Source: Saprospiraceae bacterium
Lineage (GTDB): Bacteria > Bacteroidota > Bacteroidia > Chitinophagales > Saprospiraceae
Direction of reading: 5' to 3'
Length of the DNA: 64,000 nucleotides
Assembly: GCA_029251525.1 (NCBI GenBank)
Contig: JAQXDE010000065.1
Location: 1 to 64,000 of the forward strand
Of the stretch, positions 44,355 through 53,619 are shown piece after piece. The notes below the pieces were generated by a model that saw only the letters and a program-made list of their open reading frames with translations, had not been told where the DNA came from and made no database searches. Position 1 is the first letter of the stretch. The number at the start of each line of letters is the position of its first letter. Made by a program: the position numbers and the translations under genes.

Positions 44355-44795
44355 CTATCTCAACCGATCAGCTGAACGCACTAATTTTTCGTCTTTAGAG
44401 ATTCCTCTTTGAGCTAAAAGAGCAAAAACAATAAATAAAATAGGAAGTCCAATACCTAGTTGTTCATTTACCTCTGCAGCACCTGTTTGAGCTCCATCTT
44501 GATATAAAAAAATGAGTACCAGAATAATCCCAATCGTATTAGCAATAATTGCAAATCTTCCCATTAATAATTGCTGTTGTCTATTATTGAATAGAAAAAT
44601 ACTTATCAGCACCAGAGCACCAGCTGCGCAAAAAAGTGCTAAAAGAGCTGTGTGGTCATTGATGTTATATATACCATCAGCAAATAATGATGTCGCATCT
44701 GCATTTTGGGTAGAGGTTGCAAACGGCAACCCAAATAATCCGAATGCACAAGCTGCAGCTAAAGCCAAATAAATAGTTTGAATTCGTTGAATCAT
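44355..44795 (-). CDS. DUF4293 family membrane protein
   Basis: The protein has 146 residues with four membrane helices. The family hallmark MIQRIQTIYLALAAACAFGLF at the N-terminus is present, with LFNNRQQQLLMGRFAIIAN between helices 2 and 3 and LAQRGISKDEKLVRSADRLR at the C-terminus, which is the conserved DE..RSxDRLR tail. The function is unknown; it is widespread in Bacteroidota. The protein is encoded alone, convergent with the exb genes. Confidence 0.93.
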   Translation of the reverse strand: MIQRIQTIYLALAAACAFGLFGLPFATSTQNADATSLFADGIYNINDHTALLALFCAAGALVLISIFLFNNRQQQLLMGRFAIIANTIGIILVLIFLYQDGAQTGAAEVNEQLGIGLPILFIVFALLAQRGISKDEKLVRSADRLR

Positions 44796-45017
44796 AACAA
44801 GTCAATTTATTTTTAATAGTTAAAATTTTTTGCAAATATAATGAATTTCAAATCATAGATTAATTACAATCAGAGTACTTCCACAAAATGTACCAATGTG
44901 TAGTCAAAGATTAGTTTAAAAATTAATCAACTTTAATAACTTTTATATTTCCTGGAAGCCTTATCTAAGTCAAATACAGAAAGCAGTTAGTTTTTTAGTT
45001 ATTTTTGTAAAAAAAAT

Positions 45018-46157
45018 ATGAACCTAAGCTATTGGGAGAAAGAATCTTTTTTCAGAAATATTGATGTTGCAATAATAGGCAGCGGCATTGTTGGTTTAAG
45101 TGCTGCAATACGTTTAAAAGAATTATCTCCAAAGCTAGAAATAATGATTTTGGAACGAGGTAGTTTACCAATTGGAGCAAGTACACGAAATGCAGGTTTT
45201 GCTTGTTTTGGTAGTATGACGGAATTATTAGATGATTTGAAAATTCATTCTGAAGATATTGTTTTTTCTTTGGTAGAAAAAAGGTGGAAAGGACTTTTGA
45301 GATTGAGAAATAGGGTAGGAGATACAAATTTAAAATACAAAGAAAAGGGTGGGTTTGAATTATTTAGAAAAGAAGATGTTTTAGATTTTCAAATATGTGT
45401 TGACCAAATTGACTTTTTTAATAAAAAATTCAATTCAATTATTGGTCAAAGGGAGGTTTATAAAATTGCGAGTAAAAGGATTCTTGATTTCGGCTTTGAA
45501 AAGATTGAGCATCTGATTCATAATCAAGCGGAAGGCCAAATTCATACCGGTGAAATGATGAAAACTTTGCTTGCAATTGCTCAAGAAAAAGGGGTGAAAA
45601 TTTTAAATGGAGTTTCCATAAAAAACTTAAATGATGTAGAAGATGGAGTAGAATTGGATACAGCTGAAGGATGGAATTTAAAATTTAAAAAAGTACTAGT
45701 TGCAACTAATGGTTTTTATAAAACCTTGATAGATCATGGTGACGTCATTCCTGCAAGAAATCAAGTAATAATTACTAAACCTTTGCAAAATAATCCCATT
45801 GAAGGAACATTTCATTATGATAAAGGGTATTTTTATTTTCGGAATATTGACAACAGAATATTGCTTGGCGGAGGCCGAAATTTAGCAAAAAAGGAGGAGG
45901 AAACATCTGAATTTGGGACAACCAAAATCATTCAAAATGCCTTATCAGAATTATTGAAAAATGTGATTTTGCCTAAACAAAAATTTGAGATAGAAAGTAC
46001 ATGGAGCGGGATTTTAGGGGTTGGGCAAACTAAAAAGCCTATAGTTCGTTCTATTAGTAAAAATATATCTGTTGCTGTCAGGCTGGGAGGGATGGGTGTT
46101 GCAATTGGAAGTTTGGTTGGAGAGGAAGGTGCAGAATTAATTTTTAGGGAAATTTAA
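45018..46157 (+). CDS. FAD-dependent oxidoreductase (DAO family)
   Basis: The protein has 379 residues. The FAD-binding Rossmann motif is DVAIIGSGIVGLSAAIRLKE (about 15-34), followed by ERGSLPIGASTRNAGFACFG. The latter resembles glycine/sarcosine-type flavin amine oxidases. The middle has the substrate-domain sequence AEGQIHTGEMMKTLLAIAQE, and the end has ESTWSGILGVGQTKKPIVRS and VRLGGMGVAIGSLVGEE, the second FAD contact. The substrate is probably a small amine or amino acid, but it cannot be fixed. The gene stands alone between DUF4293 and the OstA-like gene. Confidence 0.88.
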   Translation: MNLSYWEKESFFRNIDVAIIGSGIVGLSAAIRLKELSPKLEIMILERGSLPIGASTRNAGFACFGSMTELLDDLKIHSEDIVFSLVEKRWKGLLRLRNRVGDTNLKYKEKGGFELFRKEDVLDFQICVDQIDFFNKKFNSIIGQREVYKIASKRILDFGFEKIEHLIHNQAEGQIHTGEMMKTLLAIAQEKGVKILNGVSIKNLNDVEDGVELDTAEGWNLKFKKVLVATNGFYKTLIDHGDVIPARNQVIITKPLQNNPIEGTFHYDKGYFYFRNIDNRILLGGGRNLAKKEEETSEFGTTKIIQNALSELLKNVILPKQKFEIESTWSGILGVGQTKKPIVRSISKNISVAVRLGGMGVAIGSLVGEEGAELIFREI

Positions 46158-46279
46158 GATTTGAGAAAAGATGTTATTATTTATTTAAAACGAATAAGTT
46201 AACTCATAAGGAGGAATTATTTTCGTTTAAAAATTATAATTAGTTACATTTTTATTTTTTTATAATCCAGTAATAATTA

Positions 46280-48265
46280 ATGATTTATACTTCGAAATAT
46301 ATTAAGTTTTTATTTGTAACTATTGGGATGTTTGTGCTTTTAGCCATGAATTCTATAAGCTCTTTTTCGCAAGTTCCTCCTCCAAAGCCCAAAGTAAAAC
46401 CAAATTTAAATGTGAATCTTGAAGAAAAGGAAGGAGAAGTAAAGGATACCTTGGAGAAAGATTTAGTTATTATTGATCACGCAGATATTGCGATTGGAAT
46501 AATTGGCGAAGGAAGGCAATTATTTAAAGAAGTTCGACAAGTTGAAATGCGACAAGGGGAAACTTATATGTATTGTGATAGTGCATTTTTGTATGATAAT
46601 AATAATGTTCGAGCATGGGGGAATGTAATTATTCAGCAAGGTGATTCTATGAATATCTTTTCTGATTCACTATTTTATAATGGCTTTGAAAAAAAAGCAG
46701 ATTTTTACGGAGAGGTAGTTTTGGAAAGTACAGAGCAAAAATTATTTACTGATCGACTCAATTATGATTTGACGACAAAGATTGCCAGTTATTTTGAAGG
46801 GGCTACTTTGACTAATGATACAACTCACCTAACAAGTAAAATAGGCTATTATTATGTTGGTGATAATATGGCATTTTTTAAAGATAGTGTAGTAGTAGTT
46901 GATCCTCAATTTGAATTGAAATCTGATACATTAAAATTTGATACAAAAGAGAAGATAACGTACTTCTTAGGTCCAACTTTAATCAGTCAAAATGAAGGAA
47001 AAATTTATTGTGAAGATGGATTTTATGATATCAAGAATAAAAAAGCTGAGTTTGAAAAAAAAGCTCAATATCAAAAAGGAGAAGAAAAAGCTTGGGCAGA
47101 TCTGATGACTTATGATGGCAATAAAAAAGAAACTACACTTACTGGAAAAGCTCGATTCATTGATGGACCGAAGCAAGCAAAAGCTGATGTTATTCGTTAC
47201 GAGGAGGGAAAAGAAATTACTAATTTGGAAGGGAATGCTTTCTATAAAGATGAAAATCAAGAGATTCGATCAGAGAAGATTCGATATGATAAAAAGAATG
47301 AAGAATACTCTACTAAGGGCAGATCAAGAATGAGTGATCCACCGCAAATATTGGTGGCTGATAGAATTGATTTTGATGGTAATGTAGGGATTGCAGTTGG
47401 AAATGTAATTTGGAGAGATACTACTCAGGATGTTTCTATAAGTCATTGTGATTCAGTTACTTACCTTAAGGATGAAGATTTTTTAAAAGCTATGGGAGGA
47501 CGTCCTCTAATGACAATCCAAATGGATAAAGATTCACTTTTTTTAGCATCAGATACGTTAATCTCATTTAAGCCAAACCCAGAAGATTCTGTCCGAACTT
47601 TACTTGCTTATCCAGATGTCCGATTATTTAAGTCCGATTTGCAAGCGGTATGTGATTCTTTGGTCTACAGCGAAATGGATTCTATTTTTAAGTTTTATGA
47701 TGATCCAATAATTTGGTCAGATACTTCTCAATTTTCTGCTGATACAATTCATATTCAATTGGTGGAAAAAAAGGTAAATAGAATTTATTTGTACAGGAAT
47801 TCTTTTATGATAAACTCACCCGATGAAGTTTATTTTAATCAAATCAAAGGAAAAAATAATATCGTATTTTTCGAAAATGATGAGGTTCGACGAATGAAAG
47901 TAAATGGAAATGCAGAGTCTATTTATTTTGCAGTTGATGATGATGAAAAATATATCGGATCAAATAAAACAATAGCAAGCAGTATGCTTCTTTATTTTGG
48001 GAATAATCAAGTTGATAATATTAAGTTTTATACTCAGCCAAAAGCAAAATTTACCCCCATGGAAAAAGCGACAGATGAAGAGCAAAAATTAGATGGATTT
48101 AACTGGGATACTTCGCGAAGACCAATGACTTTAGAGGATCTATTTTTTGAACCAAATAAAAGCAAAACGAAAATCCAAACTGCTCTACCTCCAAAAGGCA
48201 AACTAAATTTAGATTCTAGATCTGAGGAGAATTTGAATTTAGATATAAAAACAATTAAACAATGA
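46280..48265 (+). CDS. OstA-like protein (LptA/LptD N-terminal domain)
   Basis: The protein has 661 residues. An N-terminal membrane/signal helix (about 8-32) is followed by many OstA/LptA-type beta strands. The repeat-like lines include FDSDTLKFDTKEKITYFLGP, YDGNKKETTLTGKARFIDGP, SDSLFYNGFEKKADFYGEVV, MYCDSAFLYDNNNVRAWGNV and IYCEDGFYDIKNKKAEFEKK. The pattern D-x-x-x-Y-x-x-x-x-x-x-A-x-x-G-x-V is that of the lipopolysaccharide-transport jelly roll. It probably belongs to the LPS export bridge from the inner to the outer membrane. No barrel domain follows, so this is not a full LptD. It overlaps the next gene by four bases (ATGA). Confidence 0.87.
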   Translation: MIYTSKYIKFLFVTIGMFVLLAMNSISSFSQVPPPKPKVKPNLNVNLEEKEGEVKDTLEKDLVIIDHADIAIGIIGEGRQLFKEVRQVEMRQGETYMYCDSAFLYDNNNVRAWGNVIIQQGDSMNIFSDSLFYNGFEKKADFYGEVVLESTEQKLFTDRLNYDLTTKIASYFEGATLTNDTTHLTSKIGYYYVGDNMAFFKDSVVVVDPQFELKSDTLKFDTKEKITYFLGPTLISQNEGKIYCEDGFYDIKNKKAEFEKKAQYQKGEEKAWADLMTYDGNKKETTLTGKARFIDGPKQAKADVIRYEEGKEITNLEGNAFYKDENQEIRSEKIRYDKKNEEYSTKGRSRMSDPPQILVADRIDFDGNVGIAVGNVIWRDTTQDVSISHCDSVTYLKDEDFLKAMGGRPLMTIQMDKDSLFLASDTLISFKPNPEDSVRTLLAYPDVRLFKSDLQAVCDSLVYSEMDSIFKFYDDPIIWSDTSQFSADTIHIQLVEKKVNRIYLYRNSFMINSPDEVYFNQIKGKNNIVFFENDEVRRMKVNGNAESIYFAVDDDEKYIGSNKTIASSMLLYFGNNQVDNIKFYTQPKAKFTPMEKATDEEQKLDGFNWDTSRRPMTLEDLFFEPNKSKTKIQTALPPKGKLNLDSRSEENLNLDIKTIKQ

Positions 48266-49026
48266 AAAAATTAATATCCCTGATTTTCTGTGTTTTCTTT
48301 TTTTTTATTTCTGCTGTAGTTGCTCAATTTGAGCAGCAAGATATTTTTCAATCTGCTAATAAAGCATTTTCCAATAAAAAATATGACGAGGCCATTCAAT
48401 TGTATGAGTCTATTTTAGATAAGAATTATCAATCATCAGAACTATATTTTAATTTAGGGAATTGTTTTTTTCAGAAAAAGGAATGGGGGAAAACAATTTT
48501 GAATTATGAACGAGCTTTATTGATTACTCCAAATGAAACGGCAATCCTCCACAATTTATCTTTAGCAAAATCAAATACAATTGATGAAATTGTAGTTTTA
48601 CCAAGCTTCTTTTTGACTCGATGGTGGACTCAAATACGAAATATTACCCATTCAGGTTTTTGGTCACTCCTTGGAATCCTTTTTATCTACGTTGGTATTG
48701 GAGGTATCGTTCTTTGGATTTTGGGTAAAGAAAGGATAACAAGGAAACAAGGTTTTTTTGGAGGAATGATGGCTTTAGGCTTGAGTATAATGATTTTTGC
48801 ATTAGCCTATGACAGTTTTCAAATACAAAAAAAAAGTGATGTTGCGATTATTATGAGTAAAGAAACCTTGTTGAAATCTCTTCCAGATGAGATAAGTAAT
48901 GAATTATTACCTCTTCATGAGGGTACAAAGGTTAAAATCATAGAGAAAATTACATCTTGGTACAAAGTTAGATTAGATAATGGAGAAATCGGTTGGATCA
49001 TTGAATCGGCTCTTGAAGAGATTTGA
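48262..49026 (+). CDS. BatE-like TPR and SH3-domain protein
   Basis: The protein has 254 residues. A signal peptide (about 1-21) is followed by a TPR block (about 28-105, ANKAFSNKKYDEAIQLYESI, YFNLGNCFFQKKEWGKTILN, YERALLITPNETAILHNLSL), as in BatE of the Bacteroides aerotolerance operon. Two membrane helices (about 132-153, 163-181) and a C-terminal SH3-like domain (about 195-254, KVKIIEKITSWYKVRLDNGE with GWIIESALEEI) complete it. Its 4-bp overlap with the OstA-like gene shows coupling, and it is therefore not in a bat operon. The role is probably in envelope assembly, but this is inference. Confidence 0.82.
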   Translation: MKKLISLIFCVFFFFISAVVAQFEQQDIFQSANKAFSNKKYDEAIQLYESILDKNYQSSELYFNLGNCFFQKKEWGKTILNYERALLITPNETAILHNLSLAKSNTIDEIVVLPSFFLTRWWTQIRNITHSGFWSLLGILFIYVGIGGIVLWILGKERITRKQGFFGGMMALGLSIMIFALAYDSFQIQKKSDVAIIMSKETLLKSLPDEISNELLPLHEGTKVKIIEKITSWYKVRLDNGEIGWIIESALEEI

Positions 49027-49138
49027 GTTTTTTAGTTTTATGGCTAAAAGGAATTAGAGTAAGTCTCAAATGAGGTACAACCTTGATAACTTGCTGTCCT
49101 TCAGTCTAAACAAATTTTAATCGCCAAAAACCGAACGT

Positions 49139-49792
49139 ATGATTTTTAAGCAAAAATTTCTTCTTCATTTATTGAAATGTTTAAAGGATTCAGAGTATTT
49201 ATTATTTGAACATTTTGCTATGTATAAATCTGTCTCAGATTTGCCTTTTAATTTTTTACTTCGTAAAAAAGATCATCATCAAGTAATCAATTTTATTAAA
49301 TCTTTTTCTGAGGTAGGAACTGTCAGCTCTTCTCAAAAAGAATCCTGTACTCAATTCAAAATAGTATTTAGAAAAGGAGCTAAGATAAAATTGAATCTTT
49401 GGGAAAATTTGTCACATAATAATTTAGTTTTTATGAATTTAGAAAAAGTCTTCTCAAAAAGACAAAGGTCAAAGTCAGAATTTTATATGCCCAATGTTGA
49501 AGATTTATTTGAGTTTGCTGTTTTGAATAGTTTTTTGAATGACCAAGGCCTTCCAATTCAATATTTAAATTACTTTGAAGATTTCCACTTTTTTGTAAAA
49601 GAGGGATTACTAGAATTCTTTAATAATAAATACCAAACGAATTTTTCCAATTTAGATGATTTGTCAGGTTTTGATTTAAGAACAAAGGAGTCAATACTGA
49701 ACAAGTTAGAAGAAGTACCTAATAATCAATTACCTAAAAAGATAAATACACAATTGAATAAGCCTCGGGGTAATAACTACTGCCAAAAATGA
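49139..49792 (+). CDS. Protein of unknown function
   Basis: The protein has 217 residues with no signal peptide or membrane segment. It is aromatic-rich and alpha/beta in pattern: LLHLLKCLKDSEYLLFEHFA, SDLPFNFLLRKKDHHQVINF, TQFKIVFRKGAKIKLNLWEN, NVEDLFEFAVLNSFLNDQGL, YFEDFHFFVKEGLLEFFNNK. A basic tail ends it. The layout of an N-terminal segment, then a strand-rich middle, then helices with paired aromatic residues resembles stand-alone nucleotidyltransferase-like proteins of capsule clusters, but the catalytic GS/DxD residues are not evident, so no function is claimed. It starts 113 bp after the BatE-like gene on the same strand, and a terminator follows at 49856. Confidence 0.65.
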   Translation: MIFKQKFLLHLLKCLKDSEYLLFEHFAMYKSVSDLPFNFLLRKKDHHQVINFIKSFSEVGTVSSSQKESCTQFKIVFRKGAKIKLNLWENLSHNNLVFMNLEKVFSKRQRSKSEFYMPNVEDLFEFAVLNSFLNDQGLPIQYLNYFEDFHFFVKEGLLEFFNNKYQTNFSNLDDLSGFDLRTKESILNKLEEVPNNQLPKKINTQLNKPRGNNYCQK

Positions 49793-49855
49793 AATTTTCT
49801 AAAAAAACCTTCAATAATTTAAAAAGTAAACCTGGTTTTACAGGATTACTATTAA

Positions 49856-49893
49856 AATGCACTTTAGAAGATTTGCTCTAAAGTGCATTTTTT
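49856..49893 (+). terminator. Terminator after the unknown gene
   Basis: AATGCACTTTAGA (49856-49868) and TCTAAAGTGCATT (49877-49889) form a perfect 13-bp stem with an 8-base loop, followed by a T run. Confidence 0.93.
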
Positions 49894-49946
49894 CTTTTTG
49901 AAGAATGCAATTCAGCCAATTTTTATTCTTTGATTTGAAATTAACC

Positions 49947-49979
49947 CCAAAAAAAAGCCTAATCGGAGAGATTAGGCTT
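49947..49979 (-). terminator. Terminator of the rplU-rpmA operon
   Basis: AAGCCTAATC (49955-49964) pairs with GATTAGGCTT (49970-49979) around a 5-base loop. The A run on its left becomes a U run on the minus strand, so it ends the rpmA transcript. Confidence 0.88.
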
Positions 49980-50168
49980 AACAACAAAAAATATAAAGCT
50001 ATGAAAACTAAAACTATTCTAATTCTAATTTATTTTAACCAAAGTTAATAACTTTTATTAAAAATGGTCAATTTTTGACAATCATTTTTAAAACACTCTT
50101 TCTTGTAACTTTAGTTTCTATAATTTAACGGTGAATCAATTAAATCACTTTTTTGGAAGAAATAATTA

Positions 50169-50435
50169 TTAAGCTTCTTCTCCAACTGGAGTAATATGTA
50201 CGAAAGTTCTGTTTGATCTTTTTTTATCAAATCTTACAAATCCATCAACTTTTGCATGGATAGTGTGATCTTTTCCCATATAAACATTATTTCCTGGGTG
50301 GTACTTTGTACCTCTTTGTCGAATGATAATATTTCCTGCGAAAGCAGCTTCACCACCAAACAATTTAACACCTAGTCTATTACTATTACTGTCACGTCCG
50401 TTATCCGAACTACCTACACCTTTTTTATGTGCCAT
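50169..50435 (-). CDS. rpmA: 50S ribosomal protein L27
   Basis: The protein has 88 residues, starting [20 protein letters not shown] with the canonical L27 N-terminus and ending in [19 protein letters not shown], the usual C-terminus. It lies near the peptidyl transferase centre, where the N-terminal tail contacts tRNA. The second gene of the L21/L27 operon, 54 bp after rplU. Confidence 0.98.
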   Translation of the reverse strand: MAHKKGVGSSDNGRDSNSNRLGVKLFGGEAAFAGNIIIRQRGTKYHPGNNVYMGKDHTIHAKVDGFVRFDKKRSNRTFVHITPVGEEA

Positions 50436-50489
50436 GATATTTTATTTTAAGTCACAAATAAATTGTGAAAAGTTAACAATTAATGAAGA

Positions 50490-50801
50490 TTACACGTTTA
50501 TCCCGTCAATTTTAATTTTTGTAAAAGATTGGCGGTGACCGTTCTTAACTCGGTATCCTTTACGTCTTTTCTTTTTGAAGACAATTACTTTATCTCCTTT
50601 TTGATTCCCCAAAACAGTTGCACTTACTGAAGCGCCACCTACATTTGGTGTACCTAGGCTAACATTTCCTGCATTATCTACCAAGTGAACTTGGTCAAAT
50701 GATACAGAGTCACCTTCTTTTGCATCCAGCTGGTGGACAAAGATCTCTTGATCTTTCTCAACTTTAAATTGCTGACCAGCGATAGTTACAATTGCAAACA
50801 T
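50490..50801 (-). CDS. rplU: 50S ribosomal protein L21
   Basis: The protein has 103 residues: MFAIVTIAGQQFKVEKDQEIF at the N-terminus, HLVDNAGNVSLGTPNVGGASV, and the C-terminal block VIVFKKKRRKGYRVKNGHRQ (L21 signature). It is the first gene of the classic rplU-rpmA operon. A good Bacteroidota promoter lies just upstream. Confidence 0.98.
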   Translation of the reverse strand: MFAIVTIAGQQFKVEKDQEIFVHQLDAKEGDSVSFDQVHLVDNAGNVSLGTPNVGGASVSATVLGNQKGDKVIVFKKKRRKGYRVKNGHRQSFTKIKIDGINV

Positions 50802-50837
50802 TGATTTTATTATTTAAGTTATTTAAAAAAACGAGTG

Positions 50838-50869
50838 CAAAGATACCTTTTGTATATTAGAAATACAAT
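50838..50869 (-). promoter_or_regulatory. Putative promoter of rplU-rpmA
   Basis: ATTG (50869-50866) and TATCTTTG (50845-50838) are separated by 20 bases on the minus strand, matching the TTTG-N19/20-TAnnTTTG pattern with one mismatch in the first element. It lies 37 bp before the L21 start. Confidence 0.5.
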
Positions 50870-50906
50870 GTTTCTTAAAGGATTTTATGATAAAGACTTA
50901 AAAAAT

Positions 50907-53576
50907 TTACCATTTTATAGAGTAACTAAAAGATGGCAAAAATGGTAAAGAATAGATCGTTTTAATATTGCTAATTTCTTCACCAGTTTCATTGATAGTC
51001 AACTCTGGATATGCAAAGAACACATTCTTACGATTATAAACATTATACATTCCAAAATTGAAATGATGCGTCCATTTATTTTTCCCAAAATGGAGATTTA
51101 ATGCTAAATCCAATCTATGAAAATTAGGTAATCGAATTCTTTTTTCTGAGGTTTCTGATATTTCCAGCAAATCAATAACAGTAGAGGGGATATCGCCCTC
51201 GGAAAACTCTGTTGGAGAAAATGGACGACCAGTTTGAAATAACCAATTAGCTGAAAAATTTAGGTTTTTAAAAATGTGGAGAGTAGTAGCTGCAGATGCA
51301 CCATGTCGGCTATCAAAGGAAAAGGGAGTCTTTTTTCCTTTATAGTTTCTGTTTGTTTTGGAAAAGGTATAGCTTACCCAGCCGGTTAATTTACCTTTTT
51401 GTTGCTCCAGAAAAACCTCGAATCCAGCAGCTTCTCCGCTTCCTTGCTCAATAAAAGATTCCCAGTTTTTACTATCAATTTGTAACTCTCTTAAACTAGC
51501 GGAAGCATTTGGTATTTGATTCTGATCAATTCGAGAGAGGTTATCCATCTTTTTCCAAAAACCTTCAATACTCCAATTGGAATGTTTTTGAATTAGACCT
51601 GAGAGCTTAGCTGTAAATTGCCAAGATTTTTGATTGGATGAATTTGATATTGGAAGCCACAAGTCATTAGGTAGCCCTGAGTCAGATCTAGTAATCAATT
51701 GTAAAAATTGTGTAGTTCGAGACGCCGAAGTATTAATATTCAAATATTTATTATAATTGTAATTAATAGTTATTCTTGGCTGAGGAATGGTATTTAGTTT
51801 TTTCTGTTGAACGAAGGATGATAATCGAATACCACCATTTATAGTCCAATTTTTTCGTTGAAACTCCCCCTCTCCATAAATATTGTATTCCGTGGTATGA
51901 AGAGGGCTACTGTTTTCAAAGCTATTTTGGTTGAAAATAAAGAGGCTATCCAAATCATTTCCAGTAGAACTATATTCTGCAAGTCCTGGATTAAAACTTC
52001 GTTGAATTGCATTAGCTCCAAATTGTAGACGATACTCATGATTAATAAAATAATCGACATCAGTCCGAATAGAATAATCAGTTATTGCAGAACTGTAAAA
52101 TGAAATATTTCGTGAAGCATATACATTATCATTGATAGTAGAAAATTGTCTTTCTAGGGCATTTTCACTAGTGTATTTGAATTTACTGTAGGTGATGGTA
52201 GTGTTAGAAAATATTTTATCGTTATGAAGGTGGTTCCAACGAAGGGAAATGATGTTATTTCCCCACTTTACATCAAAAATGTCTTTTAGTAAGACGGAAA
52301 ACTCGGTAACTGGTTGATTTGGATCAATATCTTCATTATCATCTCTGAAGGAGTGATCAAATAAATTATCTTTTCCAGCATAAAAGCTAAGATAGATTCT
52401 ATTATTTTTGTTGATTGAGTAATGGCTTTTAACATTAAGATCAGCAAATGAATATTTCATTTCACCTGTCAAGCCCTCTTCTTCTTTCTTCTTTTTTGCT
52501 AAATTTGAGAGCCATAAATTTAAATGTGTTTGACGACCTGCGATCAAAATTCCACCCTTTCCTTTTTTTAATGGAATTTCAATTAATCCCCTAGTAGCCA
52601 TTGTTCCTATTGAAAAATTTCCTGAAAATTTTTGTCCATTTCCTTCTCGCGTTCTTATATCTAGAATTGATGAAACACGACTATCATATCTAGCAGGAAA
52701 ACCTCCCTTATATAATTTAGCACTTTTGACAATATCAGGATTGAATATGGAAAAAAGTCCAAAAGAATGGGAAGGATTATATATTGGCACATCATCAAAA
52801 AGAATTAAATTTTGATCGACATTACCTCCTCGTATATGTAGTCCACCAAATCCATCTGCACCACTTTGGACACCAGGAAGTAAATGGATAAATCTCATGA
52901 TATCCGGTTCTCCTCCTACATTTGGTAAATAAGAAAGCTGATGTAGAGGTAATGTTGTTTCAGTTCCTCTTGAATTTACAGAAACACTACCTGTATTTGA
53001 ATTGACGGTAATCTCTTCAAGCGTAAGGGAAGGGTTTAAGGCGATATCTAGTTGTTTAGATTCTTTTATGTCAATTTCGATGATTTTTGTTTGATAACCT
53101 AAGTACGAAATCTGTAATTTTACTTTCCCTTGTTTGATGTTTTGGCTAAAGAAGCCGTAAGCATTACTTGTATTACCCTCTAAACTATTAAGTTCAATAA
53201 TGTGAGCACCAACTAATCTTTCATCGGTTATTGCGTCAGTTAAATAACCGCTGATTGTCAATCTGCGTGAAGGTTTTCGAAATAAAACAATACCTCCCCT
53301 CGACAACCGAAAGTTGATATTGGTATCTTTTAAGAAATTATTTAGAACTTTCCGAAGTGGTTCTTCATTGACATTTATGCTTACTTTTTTTTCTTTTGGA
53401 AAAAACTTAGATGAGAAAGTAATATTGACATCAGAAACTTCACTTACCGTAAAAAGTGCCTCAGAAACAGATACATTTTTGAGAGAGAAACTAACAGTCT
53501 TATCCAGCAGCGATTGGGCAATTGAACTTACTTGAAAAAATAAGAAGAGTGAAAAAATGGATATTTTTTTAATCAT
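50907..53576 (-). CDS. TonB-dependent receptor with N-terminal STN signalling domain
   Basis: The protein has 889 residues. A signal peptide (about 1-20) is followed by a secretin/TonB N-terminal (STN) domain (about 24-100, VSFSLKNVSVSEALFTVSEV, NINFRLSRGGIVLFRKPSRR), then a carboxypeptidase-regulatory domain (about 105-190, LTDAITDERLVGAHIIELNS). Next come the plug (about 215-320, GFGGLHIRGGNVDQNLILFD and GGFPARYDSRVSSILDIRTR) and the barrel ending in PFLPSFSYSIKW with an aromatic terminal residue. The STN domain couples this receptor to the FecR anti-sigma factor encoded 43 bp upstream, making a trans-envelope signalling unit (STN receptor, FecR, sigma). The ligand is not identifiable. Confidence 0.95.
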   Translation of the reverse strand: MIKKISIFSLFLFFQVSSIAQSLLDKTVSFSLKNVSVSEALFTVSEVSDVNITFSSKFFPKEKKVSINVNEEPLRKVLNNFLKDTNINFRLSRGGIVLFRKPSRRLTISGYLTDAITDERLVGAHIIELNSLEGNTSNAYGFFSQNIKQGKVKLQISYLGYQTKIIEIDIKESKQLDIALNPSLTLEEITVNSNTGSVSVNSRGTETTLPLHQLSYLPNVGGEPDIMRFIHLLPGVQSGADGFGGLHIRGGNVDQNLILFDDVPIYNPSHSFGLFSIFNPDIVKSAKLYKGGFPARYDSRVSSILDIRTREGNGQKFSGNFSIGTMATRGLIEIPLKKGKGGILIAGRQTHLNLWLSNLAKKKKEEEGLTGEMKYSFADLNVKSHYSINKNNRIYLSFYAGKDNLFDHSFRDDNEDIDPNQPVTEFSVLLKDIFDVKWGNNIISLRWNHLHNDKIFSNTTITYSKFKYTSENALERQFSTINDNVYASRNISFYSSAITDYSIRTDVDYFINHEYRLQFGANAIQRSFNPGLAEYSSTGNDLDSLFIFNQNSFENSSPLHTTEYNIYGEGEFQRKNWTINGGIRLSSFVQQKKLNTIPQPRITINYNYNKYLNINTSASRTTQFLQLITRSDSGLPNDLWLPISNSSNQKSWQFTAKLSGLIQKHSNWSIEGFWKKMDNLSRIDQNQIPNASASLRELQIDSKNWESFIEQGSGEAAGFEVFLEQQKGKLTGWVSYTFSKTNRNYKGKKTPFSFDSRHGASAATTLHIFKNLNFSANWLFQTGRPFSPTEFSEGDIPSTVIDLLEISETSEKRIRLPNFHRLDLALNLHFGKNKWTHHFNFGMYNVYNRKNVFFAYPELTINETGEEISNIKTIYSLPFLPSFSYSIKW

Positions 53577-53619
53577 GGATTTTATCTTTTACACATCAAT
53601 AGGTTAATGTGTTCTCAAG

